Both the position numbers and the translations under genes were made by a program. Of a stretch of DNA of 64,000 nt, positions 36,250 through 47,475 are shown one piece after another. The notes under the pieces are model-generated. The model had not been told where the DNA came from and made no database searches. It worked only from the letters and a program-made list of their open reading frames with translations. How positions within the stretch are numbered: position 1 is the first letter of the stretch; every line of letters starts with the position of its first letter. Origin of the DNA: Capsicum annuum (lineage: Eukaryota; Streptophyta; Magnoliopsida; Solanales; Solanaceae); assembly GCF_002878395.1 (NCBI RefSeq), contig NC_061115.1, positions 89,111,892 to 89,175,891 of the forward strand. The letters are read 5' to 3'.

Positions 36250-38120
36250 ACATCATAGAGGTAAAAAAAATTAGGCATAGCCTTGTAGCCATGTCCTCTA
36301 TGGAAGCACATAAAACTGCCAACTCCTTATGAATGCTCGCCAAATTTAGAGACCAAACTCCTACAATCTTGTGATTAATAAGCTAATTAAAATTTTAAAC
36401 CTTGTCTGGATTCCCCAAATCTGACTAATGATTTTATTCTTTACCCAAGGTTGTACCTCCTTGTTGATATTTTTCACTTTCCATTTGAGGGATCCTAGAC
36501 ATTTTAGCAGATCGTTTAAAATGTCCTACAACACCTAAACATAACTACCTAAATGTTGACATGAAGTGGATGGTCTCGAGAAAGGATGAGTCAGGGCCTG
36601 TGGGACCCTAGGATAAGTGGACCTTGTTGTATAAGTTGATAATTTTACAGTCTCAGCTAGAGTGTCTCCAAGTTCATCAAAAACTGGAGTGTTGAGGTCC
36701 ATTAGCATGATAGACTGTAAAGCTTTCTATAAATATTTTTCACCCACCTTGGCCTTAGTAATAGGGTTGTCCTAGTAATAAATAAAGCCTAAGTCTGTGT
36801 TTTGATAGACCTTCACAAAATGATCAACATTAGAAAATAGAAGCACTCACTCTTTAAAGAATCTCTATTTTAGTAGGCACGAGAAGAATTGGTTAGTGTC
36901 TGTATTGATAGATCTATCACGGATCTACTATGCGATAATCTTGGCTTTGTCGATCTGATATTCCTCCATGATTCCATCACTAAAAAAGCCTTGTCAAGGC
37001 TTAAAATTTTATCTCCCATGGTCTGGCTTAATCGATGCCACACCAAAGTCTACCAGGTATTAGCAACAAAACTCAAACTAATTGTTGTGATTTGTGTCGA
37101 TAGACCAACAACCCATGGCATATCCTCATATTCAATAATAATGATACGAATAACAAACCTCAAGTTCATGTATTTTTCTTTAGTACTAATATACTTAGTC
37201 TTCACTTTTATTATTTTCTCAATCAAGCATCCCAACTTTGAAGTGTCAGTGGGAAGATCAACCTCTACTTTGTGTAAGAATTAAGAAATCATTTATGTAG
37301 AAATATTCACCCATACACCCCAAATCATGAGTAAATAAAATGGAGCACCATCCATTATTTACATATATTAAGTATACATCATCTACAACTCTATTTTTCT
37401 TTTGGCATAATATTCCCAAACTTGAGAAGGGCTATATCTACTTGAGGCTCTCATCGTCTACTCAAAATTATACTTTGTTAACAAGGCCTTAAACTCAAAC
37501 ATCTTAGACATTCCACTACTCAACAACTTAGGTTCTAGATAGAACCCTCTCTTTGGTCTCCTTATGTTTCAGAATTTATCAACGTCACTCTAAAATAGGT
37601 TTTGTGTCCTTGGGAGCTCCTAGGTATTAACAATAGGCATGGGTGCTTGCTCAATCTATAAATGGGGCTGGACCTCTAGGGGAGGAGAAATCTCCACAGT
37701 AGTAGTATCACTAGACCTGTAGTGGGGAGGAATCTCTACTGTAGTAGTATCACTCGATTATCCTTACACACTACCCTCAGCCTCCTCAATATATGACTCA
37801 TAATATTCACTTTATGATTCACTGTTGGACACAACATTTTTTGTGCCTTTGGAGACATTTTCTTCTCCTTCTTCACCACCCTTAAGGATTGACTCTGACA
37901 CTTTCCACTCTATAGACTAGGGAGGAGAGTGTAGATTTGATTGTCTGGGATTCTTTATTTGTGGGTTAGCCTTCTATCCCCCAGTAAAGCTACATCTTAG
38001 TTCCATTGGCTATGTGATGGGAGATTTATTCATAAAATTATTGTATTCATTATCAGTGGGATCTTCCCTAAGTTGATGGGTGGGACGATCTTGCTTCTTT
38101 GGGGTTTTATATCTCCATCA
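36250..38120 (-). pseudogene. Extra ORF (plant transposon protein type) of element IV
   Basis: The minus strand starts near 38,100 with a KKQDRPTHQLREDPTDNEYN segment, passes an acidic linker with a duplicated SSDTTTVEI phrase (about 37,680-37,760), then reads RPKRGFYLEPKLLSSG and MFEFKALLTKYNFE near 37,470-37,560. Layout and wording match the ORF that follows pol in many Solanaceae retroelements, annotated as putative plant transposon protein (PF20167, from memory). Function unknown. Stops and frameshifts abound; the plus ORF at 36,889-37,284 is its shadow. Confidence 0.55.
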
Positions 38121-39569
38121 TGTTATTGTTATTTTATTTCATTGTACATGAGAAAATAACATTATTAGTCAAAATAAGAAAAATCAAGGAATACCATGAG
38201 AAATAGAAAATTATAAAATTTGTAGAAACCCTATAATTAAGGCTATGACTCATTGTCAAAGGCTTTGAGTCACTGTGACAATCATAGGATGTGATGTCCT
38301 GTAGGGAGGAGTTACTAGTAACTCCACGAGTCCACCCAACAAGACATTAGGTCACTCGACAACTTGTAGGTTGACTCGTTGGATAACTAGAAAATAATCT
38401 TTCAAGTGTGATGGATGTCCAGTCACTAGAGTCAGGCTATGAGTCAGAGGGTGAGATAATAACTCATAGTGTGATTCATAAGGTGACAAAAATACTTTCA
38501 TCCTCACCCAACTTATGTAGACTATTGGTACGAGTCACCCAATAACTCATTAGGTTAGCCTACGAGTCATAACATGGCTCATCGAGACTGTCAACATAGT
38601 CAGTCATGGATACTCTTTGTTCAATCATATTTCCAAAGGTACTCTGACTTCCCTTTTATCCGTTTTCTTACTCACAACCTATATCTTAAATCATTTCCTA
38701 CATAATTTATACTCCGATTACATGAGATTACCATTATTTCTTTCTAATTTTCCCAATTAATCTAAACCTTAGGCTAATTTCAAGAAATAAATCAAATGGA
38801 ATATTAACTTAACATATCATGACCAAGTATAATCAAAGAAGATTATCATACTTGCTTCAAATAAAAAAAAAATTAGAATATTACTTTACTTAGCTTTATT
38901 CTTGATGATATGACAGTTTTGATTTCTATAGGAGTAGTTAGAAATCTAAATAGTGTGATTTAAAAGGATGAGAAGGATATTGGTAGTGGGAAAGATAATT
39001 ATGAGAGGTGGAGGGAGTTACACATGTTCAAAAAGAAAAAAGGATCATTTAGGGTTTAATTTTCTTTTTATTGCACGTGAGTCTGATTGGGTTAGCCAAG
39101 TAGGTCCATGATATTTGACACTGATAATGAATATTAGAAAGTACTCATAGTCAGTGGCTATGGGTCATTGTATCCACCCATATAGTTTGAAGACTTACCT
39201 AGTTCCCCACTCCTTAAGAATCAAGGTAACGAGTTGTATTCATAAATAAGTAGTCGTTGTCAAAGTTGTAGGGACTTTAGAGACCACTTACTTGGTATCC
39301 AGAATATTAATATCTACTGATAATTTTGTTAATGAGTTGTAAGGTGTCGTTATAACTTATAGGGTACCTCGTGAGGACCTAGGCCCTTTAATTTTCTGAG
39401 TCTTTCCTACATAGTCTAGCGCTACACATTTGAACACATAAATTACCCTAGATCTTAATTTAGTACATAACATTGATTACCTCGTATAAAATTCTTGATA
39501 TAATGTCATGGCATGACATGGTGATGTTGGGTACTCAAACTTAGCCAACAAACATATGGTTTGCTTCTT
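38121..39569 (-). other. Spacer between integrase and extra ORF in element IV
   Basis: Non-coding. Two blocks (38,240-38,640 and 39,160-39,370) repeat words such as GAGTCA, GACTCGT and ACTCAT in both orientations, like the LTR modules of other families. A TTAAATTAGCCACTAC stretch right after integrase corresponds to the element V spacer start. I see no convincing TATA box. Confidence 0.5.
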
Positions 39570-39836
39570 ATGTAGTGGCTAATTTAACATCGCTACACGA
39601 ATAAGCTCCTTTTGCTATTCGAACTTGAACAAGGGTAACATTCTCACACACTTTTGATTCTTCTATGCTTCCCATGTAATGCTAAACACGATGCCCATTC
39701 ACTTTGAATGGAGAATCTACATCATGATTAAGATCATTTGCACCATATCAAAATACTCTAAACATGGTGAATCGTCTAGACCACCTAGACATCAGCTTGC
39801 CAGGAAACCAACAAAGTCTTGAATTAGAAACATGAT
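39570..39836 (-). pseudogene. Integrase C-terminus of element IV
   Basis: The minus strand gives FPGKLMSRW near 39,785-39,815, then SPFKVNGHR and a KHYMGS-like phrase. These correspond to the FPGKLKSRWxGPF and FKVNGQRVKxY ends of Athila/Tat integrases. The rest of the integrase is absent, because the LTR of element IX starts at 39,837. Confidence 0.65.
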
Positions 39837-40333
39837 GTAATGACCCTTCAGGTCATTTCCATATTTATTCTTATTTCCGGTGTTTAATTTTCTCCATAGA
39901 TGCCCTAAGTCATTACTGAATAGTTTATTTGATTTTTAGAGTCAATTTCCTTTTTTGAAGTCTTCATTGGTTCTAAATGGCCATCGGGAGAAATCTTTAG
40001 TGCTACTATCTCGGATGCAAATTTTGACTGTGCCAGCACATCTGAAATATTAATTCTAGTCTAGGTAGACCTTTGATTTGGGTTCCAATGAACCTGAGCT
40101 CATTTTGACTTATTAGTGGAAAAGTTGGAAAATAAGAACTATACGTGTGGGCCTCACTTTTTTCTGAAACGATCTCGGATGATAGTTTTGATGATTACAA
40201 TGGATTTAAAATGTGGTTTACACTCAAATTTTACTATTGGATCATATAATTTGTGTTTTGAATGAGTTTCAAAGGGTTAAAAATAAGTTTTTGACTTTTG
40301 TTGTCATGAGGATACCGTATCTCTTTGCTGAGG

Positions 40334-40343
40334 GATATATAAA
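40334..40343 (+). promoter_or_regulatory. TATA box of the element IX LTR
   Basis: GGATATATAAATGG, about 500 bases from the LTR start, is the best TATA match in this stretch. Confidence 0.5.
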
Positions 40344-41450
40344 TGGACACTAAGGTTGCAAATTTAGGCGTTTCGCTGTCGTCATTTAGAGCCTAAAACC
40401 ATAAATGGGTATGGTAACTAAAAATTGAGTCTTTTGGGTGTCTAGGAAGCTTGTAAACATCTTTATCATGGTTATTATCGGGATTATGGTAAGATTACAT
40501 CAATTTATTGGTGAATTTCTAAGTTCTTAACCCAAAACTTCAATTTAGTTAAGGGCTTAATTTAGCCCCAAATTTTGTTTGTTTGTAATAATTAATTGGG
40601 CGTTATGATTCCTTAGTGATGAATGAGCATCGGGTTGACCTCAAAAATACACTTTCGTACATGGGTCCCATTTTGGGATTTTTGGTGTTGGTTTTGGACT
40701 TGAAGCACAATAGTGCAATATGGGTATCATTAGAATCATATTGATGAGTATATTATGTTCTTTACAACATGATGACATTTTAGGAATTGTGAAGTGAAGA
40801 CGAGAATATAGTGCATGATAAGAGGTGGGATTCAACCTACTCTTTTTCAAAGATGATATATGGTATGTAGGTATGTGAATATGAATGTTTGGCTTGATTA
40901 TGAATAAATAACATAGTATTGATTATTATTGTTGTTTAGGGAATTAGATGAGGGTTTTTAGACTTGTAAGCTACTCTATGTATGACCCTATTAGAATCCT
41001 ATTGCCTTCACCCTAGATTGAATCAGTTTATAGTATGGAAACATTATGATGCTAGGTTTAGGATATGGTCCAAGTGTTGGAATCGTGGTTAGTGTGATTT
41101 ACCTTAGTTCGGATAGTCTAGTGATCTTGAAATCGTATCTTGGGTATAATTGAAATAATTGCCCATATTTCTAGATGAATTTCATATTTTAGGATTTGTA
41201 ATGGATTAGGTGACATCTAGAAATTGAATAGATACCTTCACCTAGTTTTGGGTGTAGTTTTCTTAAATATGGAGATTGAGGATTAGAAGTGCGATCATCC
41301 GGCCTACTTAGTCCAAGACTTGTGTAAGCCATTGTGGGCATAGTTGTAGATATTAAGCCTAGTTGTGACTAACGAGCCTTATTTATGTGATTTACTTGGT
41401 TAATTGATAAATGATAATGATTTTTGTCGGATTACGATTAATGGACTATA

Positions 41451-41880
41451 GAGATGTTAATTTTCATTAGATGTGATATTGGGCCTTTAGAGATGTTGTT
41501 TCCTCTTAGTTGTGATATTTGGCCCATAGTGATGCATTTTCCTCTTAGTTATGATTTTGGCCTATAGAGATGTATTTTTCTCTTAGTTATGATATTTGGC
41601 CCATAGAGATGCATTTTCCTCTTAATTATGATATTTGGCCCAATGAGATGCATTTTCCTCTTAATTACTATATTTGTCCCTTAGAGATGCATTTTCCTCT
41701 TAATTATGATATTTGGCCCATAGAGATGCATTTTCCTCATAGTTATGATATTTGTACCATAGAGATGCATTTTCCTCTTAGTTGTGATATTTGTTATATG
41801 GAAATGATTTTCCCCTTTGTTATAATTATTGGGCTCATAAGGATGATTTTTCTCTTGGCCATGACGTATGACTTATAGAT
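41451..41880 (+). repeat. 39-bp minisatellite, about 11 copies
   Basis: The unit is roughly GAGATGCATTTTCCTCTTAG followed by TTATGATATTTGGCCCATA. Outer copies are more diverged than inner ones. Because 39 is divisible by three, it makes an open frame of 102 codons (41,570-41,878) reading repeats of MHFPLNYDIWPIE. I regard this as an artefact, not a gene. Confidence 0.9.
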
Positions 41881-42539
41881 ATGAGAAGTCAAATAGAGGT
41901 GGTATTCTTATTGGTATTATGCCTCCTAGATTGAGATGCCTCCTTTATGTGAGATGATTATTGATGTTCTATGGCTTATAAATATGATTGTCGATATGAA
42001 TTTTGGATACGTTTATTGGCCTAAGTCCATGATTTTGACATTTTTATTATTTTGGATATTTTATTAGGATAAGGGCCATGATATGATAATGATTGGATAT
42101 CCGAGAAGTTTTTATTATTATAAAGGATATGATTAAAGTTGATAGATTCATATACATGCTTTATATACACATCTCTCAAGTATGGGTTGGAAGAAGATAT
42201 TGTATGTTGCTTACAACTTATTTGATTGGATACTAGTGATGACATGTATAGATTTGGTACTTTAATATTTATTATATCGTTAACTTATGTTATTCCAGAT
42301 AAAATTTGATCTTATGATTGTTCTACTTAATTAAGGGTTAAGCTATATTATAGTTAGTTGTATATTAGGAGACAATACCACTTGGTGGCTATATAAATGT
42401 ATTAGTTAATGAGTCTTGCTTAGTTGAAACATAGTAGCTATCAATGGTTGATATGTGGCTAATGATGATGTCAGGTTTAGCTTACGTGAAGATTAGTGAT
42501 ATTTATTATTATGTTTATAATGCCGATTAGTTGTCGGAA

Positions 42540-42960
42540 TGCGAATTGTATATTAACAAGGCTAGATAATAAATGATGTTGGTAATAAGAAGTGAATAGT
42601 TAATAATGATGAATAATTTTTAAATGGTTGATTAATGAATAGTTAAACGAGGATTAGTTAGTTAATAATTGTTAGTTAATGAATTATGTCAGTTAATAAT
42701 GGATGGTTAGATGATAAATGGTTATGTGTTGTCTAATAATGCTTAACAAATACATGTTGCTTAGTTGATAATATTAAATAATGGATAAATGGCGATTATG
42801 GTCTAGTGATGAACCTTGGCCAAATGTTAGATGTTGGCTATTTGTAAAATAATGGTTAGTTGCTACCCCATATACCAGGTTATTGTTTATGCTAATAACT
42901 AGAGGTCATGTAATGACTAGTGAACTAGTAGATCTATTATAATAAGCATTGGTCAGCTAA
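42540..42960 (+). repeat. AT-rich degenerate repeat (GTTAATGA/TTAGTTAAT words)
   Basis: Loose repetition of words such as GGTTAGTTAATAAT and AATGATG, without a fixed period. No coding potential. Confidence 0.5.
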
Positions 42961-43050
42961 TGACGAGTAGTTGGGAAGTATTTACTAGATAGATGCTTTC
43001 TGGTGATATGATTGTGTTCCTGAGTTTATTAATATATGTTATTTTGTAAT

Positions 43051-43497
43051 GAATATTGTGATACTGATACCAAACAAGGATGGAGGATACTAATGCGATA
43101 TTGATTCCCGACGGGGCCGAAGGATACTAATTTGATATTGATGCCTGGCAAGGACGGAGGATACTAATATGATATTGATACCCAGCAAGGCCGAAGGATA
43201 CTAATGTGATATTGATACCCGACAAGGCCGTAGGATATTAATGTGATATTGATACCAAGAAAGGCCGGTGGATACAAATGTCATATTGATACCCTACAAT
43301 GCCGGAGGATACTAATGTGATATTGATATCGGGCAAGGCTAGAGGATACTAATGTGATATTGATACCTGGAAAGTACGAGGAATACTATGTAATATTGAT
43401 ACCCGATAATGTCGGAGGAAGATATTATGTTGATATTGATACCCGACAAGGCCAGAGGATAGTATGATGGTACTTTGATACTTGACAAGGGTGGAGG
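43051..43497 (+). repeat. 37-bp minisatellite, about 12 copies
   Basis: The unit is GGATACTAATGTGATATTGA followed by TACCCGACAAGGCCGGA. Most copies are 37 bases, with small length changes in the last three. The minus-strand ORF at 43,339-43,581 is a by-product. Confidence 0.9.
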
Positions 43498-43827
43498 TTG
43501 AATAGAATGATGATGGTTATGATGAGTTGTTATACTGATTGTGTACCTTGCATTCATTTCTTTATGCATATCACCTATCACCAGTATGCACCTATGTTTA
43601 TATGTCGGTATGCAACGGTAGCATAAACACGGGTGAAGAATATGCCTTATATTTTTATGTATTGATTGAACCTTTTCAGCAAAACATAGTTTTGATCAAT
43701 GAGTTATTTGAACTCATACTTTCTTTGGTATCCATCTAACTCTCTTTAATCCCAAAGTTTATCTTAAAATCTTACTTCATTCTTATAAATATTTCTTTTC
43801 TTATTCTGTTAAGGGCATATCATAACA

Positions 43828-43840
43828 AGGTATCATTATA
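43828..43840 (+). other. PBS-like site after the element IX LTR
   Basis: AGGTATCATTATA resembles TGGTATCAGAGCA (initiator tRNA-Met type) and follows an ACA end. It could belong to element IX or, less likely, to the copia element. Confidence 0.4.
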
Positions 43841-43979
43841 CCATTCCTTGTTTTCTCTTACGCCAAACACTTAAGATAAAGAAGAAAACGAGTTATCTCT
43901 TTGACATTAAGAAAAATTTAGATAACTACACTGCTAGAAAGATAAAGAAGCTAGGAAATATGTCGATTGATTATCTATG

Positions 43980-44613
43980 TTAACTGAATATTGAGAAAAA
44001 TGCTTTAGAAGAGAAAGTAGAGAATTAGGAACTTTAATTAGTTTCTTTAACTCTCCATATATTTAAAATAGAAGAACAGTTTTCTAAGTTGAAATCTGAT
44101 AATATGAGTTTGTTGAGTCAACTGGACAAAGTCAATGATTCTATAGATAAAGGAAAAAAAAGTTTCAAAGCTGGAGATTTATATTGAAGATAAATTGAGG
44201 GATTCACAAAAGCACCTTAGGACTGCCTTCAATGGGAATGAACAGTTAGAAAGGGACCTGGAACAAATACTTTCTAATCAAACTGGTCAAAGCTCTAATA
44301 ATAGTAAATGGATAGGATATTAGTACAAGACCCAATCACTTGGGTCTCATGGGAATGATATTCATGGTATTAGGAAAAGGGTCTACAAACCTCTATGTAC
44401 TCATTATGGAAGAAATGGAGACTTGAAGAAAATCTGTCAGTATTGGGTTAGAGATAAAATGAGCAGTGCTAATTACATCTATCAGGAGAATTATTATCCT
44501 AAGGTTTGTATGCCCTTGCAAAATGTAAAGAAGATTTCTCTACTTAGATGAGCCAAGAAAGATTTGATTACACCTTTGTCATCCGATTCGAAACTCAAAC
44601 TCAAGTGGGTTCC
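43980..44613 (+). pseudogene. gag C-terminal part of the copia element
   Basis: A coiled-coil-like region (EEQFSKLKSDNMSLLSQLDK, 44,070-44,135) is followed by SLGSHGNDIHGIRKRVYKPL and a CCHC-like knuckle at 44,396-44,437 reading CTHYGRNGDLKKIC, where the second Cys is Tyr and the His is Asp. The segment ends KLKWVP at the insertion point of element V. The lost zinc ligands show it is dead. Confidence 0.75.
44609..44613 (+). repeat. Left target-site duplication of element V
   Basis: GTTCC here and TTTCC at 53,921-53,925 flank the LTRs, a 5-bp duplication with one substitution. Joining the sides rebuilds a copia KWVPK-like phrase. Confidence 0.65.
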
Positions 44614-44889
44614 TGATATGCTATTGAAATACAGCACTTTCATCCCTTAAAACCAGGAAAAGCTGCAAGTTTCTGAGGCTATTTTGTTAGATATGATCCA
44701 TTTTGGGTCTGTTTTACAGGAAACCATGTTCTGAATAGTAAGTTCATAAAAAGGAGAAAAAGGTTTTTTTGGCTATTTTCGGAGCAATTATTGATATTTA
44801 GGTTGTTTTCTAGCTTGCTCTTGATAAAAGCATGTTCAATAATCGAAGAAAAGTTGAAAAGATAATTCCCGACACTTACCAAGTAAAAA

Positions 44890-45075
44890 TATGGCCGCAA
44901 GTAGGACCTACAGACTATATGTAGGTAAAACAAGTACCAGAAGTCCAAAATTGCGAGAGCTGAACTTCCAGGATTTTTGCTCCCGGTACCTGCGGTTTGT
45001 ACCTGCGCCTAGTGTCAGTACCATAGGTACTACCTGCTCCCTATGCTAGACCGTAGGTACAAACCACATGTGGCC
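44890..45075. repeat. Hairpin module in the element V LTR (5' copy)
   Basis: Words GTACCTGC and GTAGGTAC recur in both orientations. GGTTTGTACCTGCG (44,993-45,006) pairs with CGTAGGTACAAACC (45,051-45,064) over 14 bases with one C-to-T mismatch. The copy at 52,750-52,935 is more decayed. Confidence 0.8.
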
Positions 45076-45133
45076 ACCGACCCGATTTTCTCCTATTTCC
45101 TTCAGGCTTTGGTTTTAGGGTTTCCTCTTGTAC

Positions 45134-45139
45134 TATAAA
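45134..45139 (+). promoter_or_regulatory. TATA box of the element V LTR
   Basis: TACTATAAATACCC lies 520 bases into the LTR, about 60 bases past the hairpin module and just after a telo-box. In the 3' LTR it reads TATAATAAAT at about 52,989. Confidence 0.65.
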
Positions 45140-46081
45140 TACCCTTTATGTACTTTTTAGTCAGAGTTATGAACTTTTGATAGTAACAAGAATATTTTGA
45201 TTCCAAGATCCAATTTTAATCTTTGGATTTTCTTGTATTGACTTTGGTTCATTAATTCAGTTATATTTGTAGGTTTTATTACTTCTTATGATTGTGATTT
45301 CATCTATGCTTTTGAATATGAATGTTATTGATTTATTCAGAAGCATGAGCGGCTAAAACCCATAGTTAGGGTTGTGGAAACCCTTGTCAACTGACAAAGT
45401 TGGGGAAGTCCTTTTATTGTTCTAAACTGATACCCATGCATGTATTGCTTTATCTTCGTTATGATAGATTTATTAATGGGTACACACATTATGATCCCGC
45501 CTAAATATTATTGCTTACTCCAAAAGAGGAGAAGTGACTAGGTAAAGATAAAGACAATAATAATTTGGAGTTTATTTATCGATCTACCTTTATAGGTTCT
45601 ATCTTAGTAAGTTAGTTAGGTATTATAAAATAAATAGAGACCCCAAAGGTAACAGTTAACTTGGATAAAGATATGGGTTAGAAAGGCGACATACTTAGTG
45701 TCAAAAGGAAAAAGGTGAAGTCCTTTTGCTCATCCAAAAGACTGCAGAAGGTAAATAACTTATTGATTTTGCATTCAAGGTATTGGGTTGCTTCAACAAA
45801 GAACGAGAAGCCTAAGGAGTTGAGAAGATAGGGGGAACACAATCCTAGTGTTCACCTACACTGATTACAACCAAAGTTAATATAGTTATTTGTTTGAGAT
45901 TACATCAAATCCCCCAATTTACTTTTCTTTTTCTACCTGCGGACTAAAATGCTTAAGACCTATGAAGCCACTTGTTCTCTTAGGAGACCCTAATCTATGT
46001 TGGGTTACTGTAATTTGAAAGTGACCGTATAATTATCTAATAGGAGTTGTTGTTAGGACGTTAATAAAAATTCTCACTATT

Positions 46082-46098
46082 TTCGGCGACCACAGTAT
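46082..46098 (+). other. Putative primer binding site of element V
   Basis: TTCGGCGACCACAGTAT lies six bases inside the LTR end. Position and a TGGCGAC-like core suggest a PBS, but the tRNA is not clear to me. Confidence 0.4.
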
Positions 46099-46249
46099 TT
46101 ATTTATAATTAGAAGTTGTAGTTTTTGGGTTTTTCTTTTTGTTCTTAGTTGGGCATACATTGGTATGTGCCTATCACAAGGATTTAAGGAAATCCCTTAC
46201 TCCCACTGAATATAAATCAAGAGAGGATCCTACAGACACTAGGTAAGAT

Positions 46250-46850
46250 GGTTGACCTTAAAAGAGGCAAACCTCCTGAAGGGGTTCATGATGGTGTACC
46301 TCTCCTTCCTCTCGGAGGGGTACAAGATATTGTTGGTTGACAGATCGATGACCTATTAGCTCAAGATGATGTCGATATGAGGGTGACTGAAGAAGCTCAG
46401 TAAGTATATAGGGAGGCAGAACTATATAAGTAGAGACAAGAAGTAAGTCACTTAGTAGCACTCGGTGGAAAATCAAGAGATCAACCTTAAGAAGATTAAG
46501 GCTGACATTTCAAGATTGACACAGAAGGTCGAGTCACATTCCACTGCTATCAAGTAGTTGGAGCACTAGTTCGAGAAGATGTTAGTAACTCTTAATCAGA
46601 GGTAGCCAAGTACCCTTATAAGCAATACAAAGCAAAATCCTAAAAATAATGGTCACTTACTTGCTATTATGACGAGGATTGGTATCACTACTATGCATCC
46701 CCCATGACCTAATGCACAATCTATTGATAATGAGACACCTACTATTGAATCTGAGAAAGTAACAGATGATAATGGTAAAGCTGTTAAAGATAAAGGTAAG
46801 GGTCCGATCACTAAGCCAGGAATCAAATAAATTCCAAGACCATCCCCACC
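46250..46850 (+). pseudogene. gag C-terminal remnant of element V
   Basis: Plus-strand pieces include ADISRLTQKVESHSTAIK then LEHQFEKMLVTLNQR (46,500-46,605), the coiled-coil/QISATLNQR segment of Athila gag, followed by PRPSPPYPL near 46,840. The capsid part that should precede it is very short or lost. Frameshifts and stops are present. The minus ORF at 46,258-46,476 is a shadow. Confidence 0.6.
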
Positions 46851-47475
46851 TTATCCTCTTACAGCAGATGTCTGTATATGCAAGGTTTATGAAACAGTCA
46901 GTCTCAAGGAAGAAGGAAGCGATATTTAATTATTTTTATGGTATACACCACTGTAGTGCAGTCATGACTCGGTCTTTGGAACAGAAAAAAAATGATCCCA
47001 ATGCATTCACTATACCATGTACTATTGGGTCATCTCGATTTGCCAAAAGCTGGAGCGATTTAGGGGATAGCATTAACGTGATATCTTCGGCTGTATTCAA
47101 GCAATTGGGTTTGAACCCTCTAGAATCAATTTTGATATAGTTTTTGATGGTTGGTCGTATAGTGAAGAAGCCTATGGGAATCTCTTTTTATGGTATCGTG
47201 AGGGTGGATAACTTTATCTTTATGATTGACTTTATCGTCCTGTACTGTGAGTTTGATAATGAGATACCCATTATATTGGGAAAGATATTTATGGCAGTAG
47301 GAAGAGATATGGTTAACATGGAGAAAGATGAGCTAAAATCCTAAGTCAATGGTGAGGAAGCAACATTCAATATTTTAAAGTCAATGTAGCAGCCAATCGA
47401 CAAGAGGGTAGTGTTGGTGATTGATTATTTTGATGATCCTGGAGGATACATCTTTGGGTATCTTGATGAATTCTA
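46851..47475 (+). pseudogene. Athila-type protease remnant of element V
   Basis: AFTIPCTIGSSRFAKSWSDL then GDSINVIS stands where DLGASIN is expected, so the active site reads DLGDSIN (about 47,057-47,077). A stop separates this from VKKPMGISFYGIVRVDNFIF, DFIVLYCEFDNEIPIILGK and MVNMEKDELKS (47,144-47,344), the C-terminal protease half, with ILGK in place of ILGRPF. It ends VLVIDYFDD near 47,440, the usual protease-RT linker, but RT does not follow. Confidence 0.8.

Larger units (their letters stand above)
34546..39836 (-). mobile_element. Element IV: truncated Athila-like element
   Basis: The minus strand gives an integrase C-terminus, a spacer, an extra ORF of plant-transposon type and a 3' untranslated region homologous to that of element V (for example GGTTCATTGGATTATAAATG against its counterpart near 51,605). 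Upstream domains and both LTRs are missing. On the right it is interrupted by the LTR of element IX at 39,837. On the left it ends at the truncated II'. Confidence 0.7.
39837..43827 (+). repeat. Element IX: LTR of about 4 kb (5' LTR or remnant)
   Basis: Starts TGTAATGACCC inside the element IV integrase and ends ATAACA just before a PBS-like site. A TATA box lies about 500 bases in. The long R/U5 region has two minisatellites and an AT-rich stretch. No internal coding region follows; copia gag begins within about 150 bases. I infer LTR identity from the terminal dinucleotides, promoter and PBS. No second copy is in the window to prove it. Confidence 0.6.
44614..46076 (+). repeat. 5' LTR of element V
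   Basis: Starts TGATATGC and ends TCTCA. It aligns with 52,470-53,920, for example TTCTGAGGCTATTTTGTTAG against TTCTAGGGCTATTTTGTTAG. It contains a hairpin module, a telo-box (TTTAGGGTTTCC, 45,114) and a TATA box. Confidence 0.9.

Noticed and set aside
36889..37284. Plus-strand ORF of 131 codons, hydrophobic C-terminal part
   Set aside because: It overlaps the minus-strand extra ORF of element IV, which has recognisable wording. No homology or promoter supports the plus-strand reading.
41451..41880. CRISPR-like array (regular repeats)
   Set aside because: Units are directly adjacent with no unique spacers, and the context is a plant LTR. This is a minisatellite.
43051..43497. CRISPR-like array (37-bp repeats)
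   Set aside because: Contiguous degenerate tandem copies without spacers.
45110..45126. Telomeric repeat (TTTAGGG)
   Set aside because: Only a single unit; tandem arrays would be needed. Listed as a telo-box instead.
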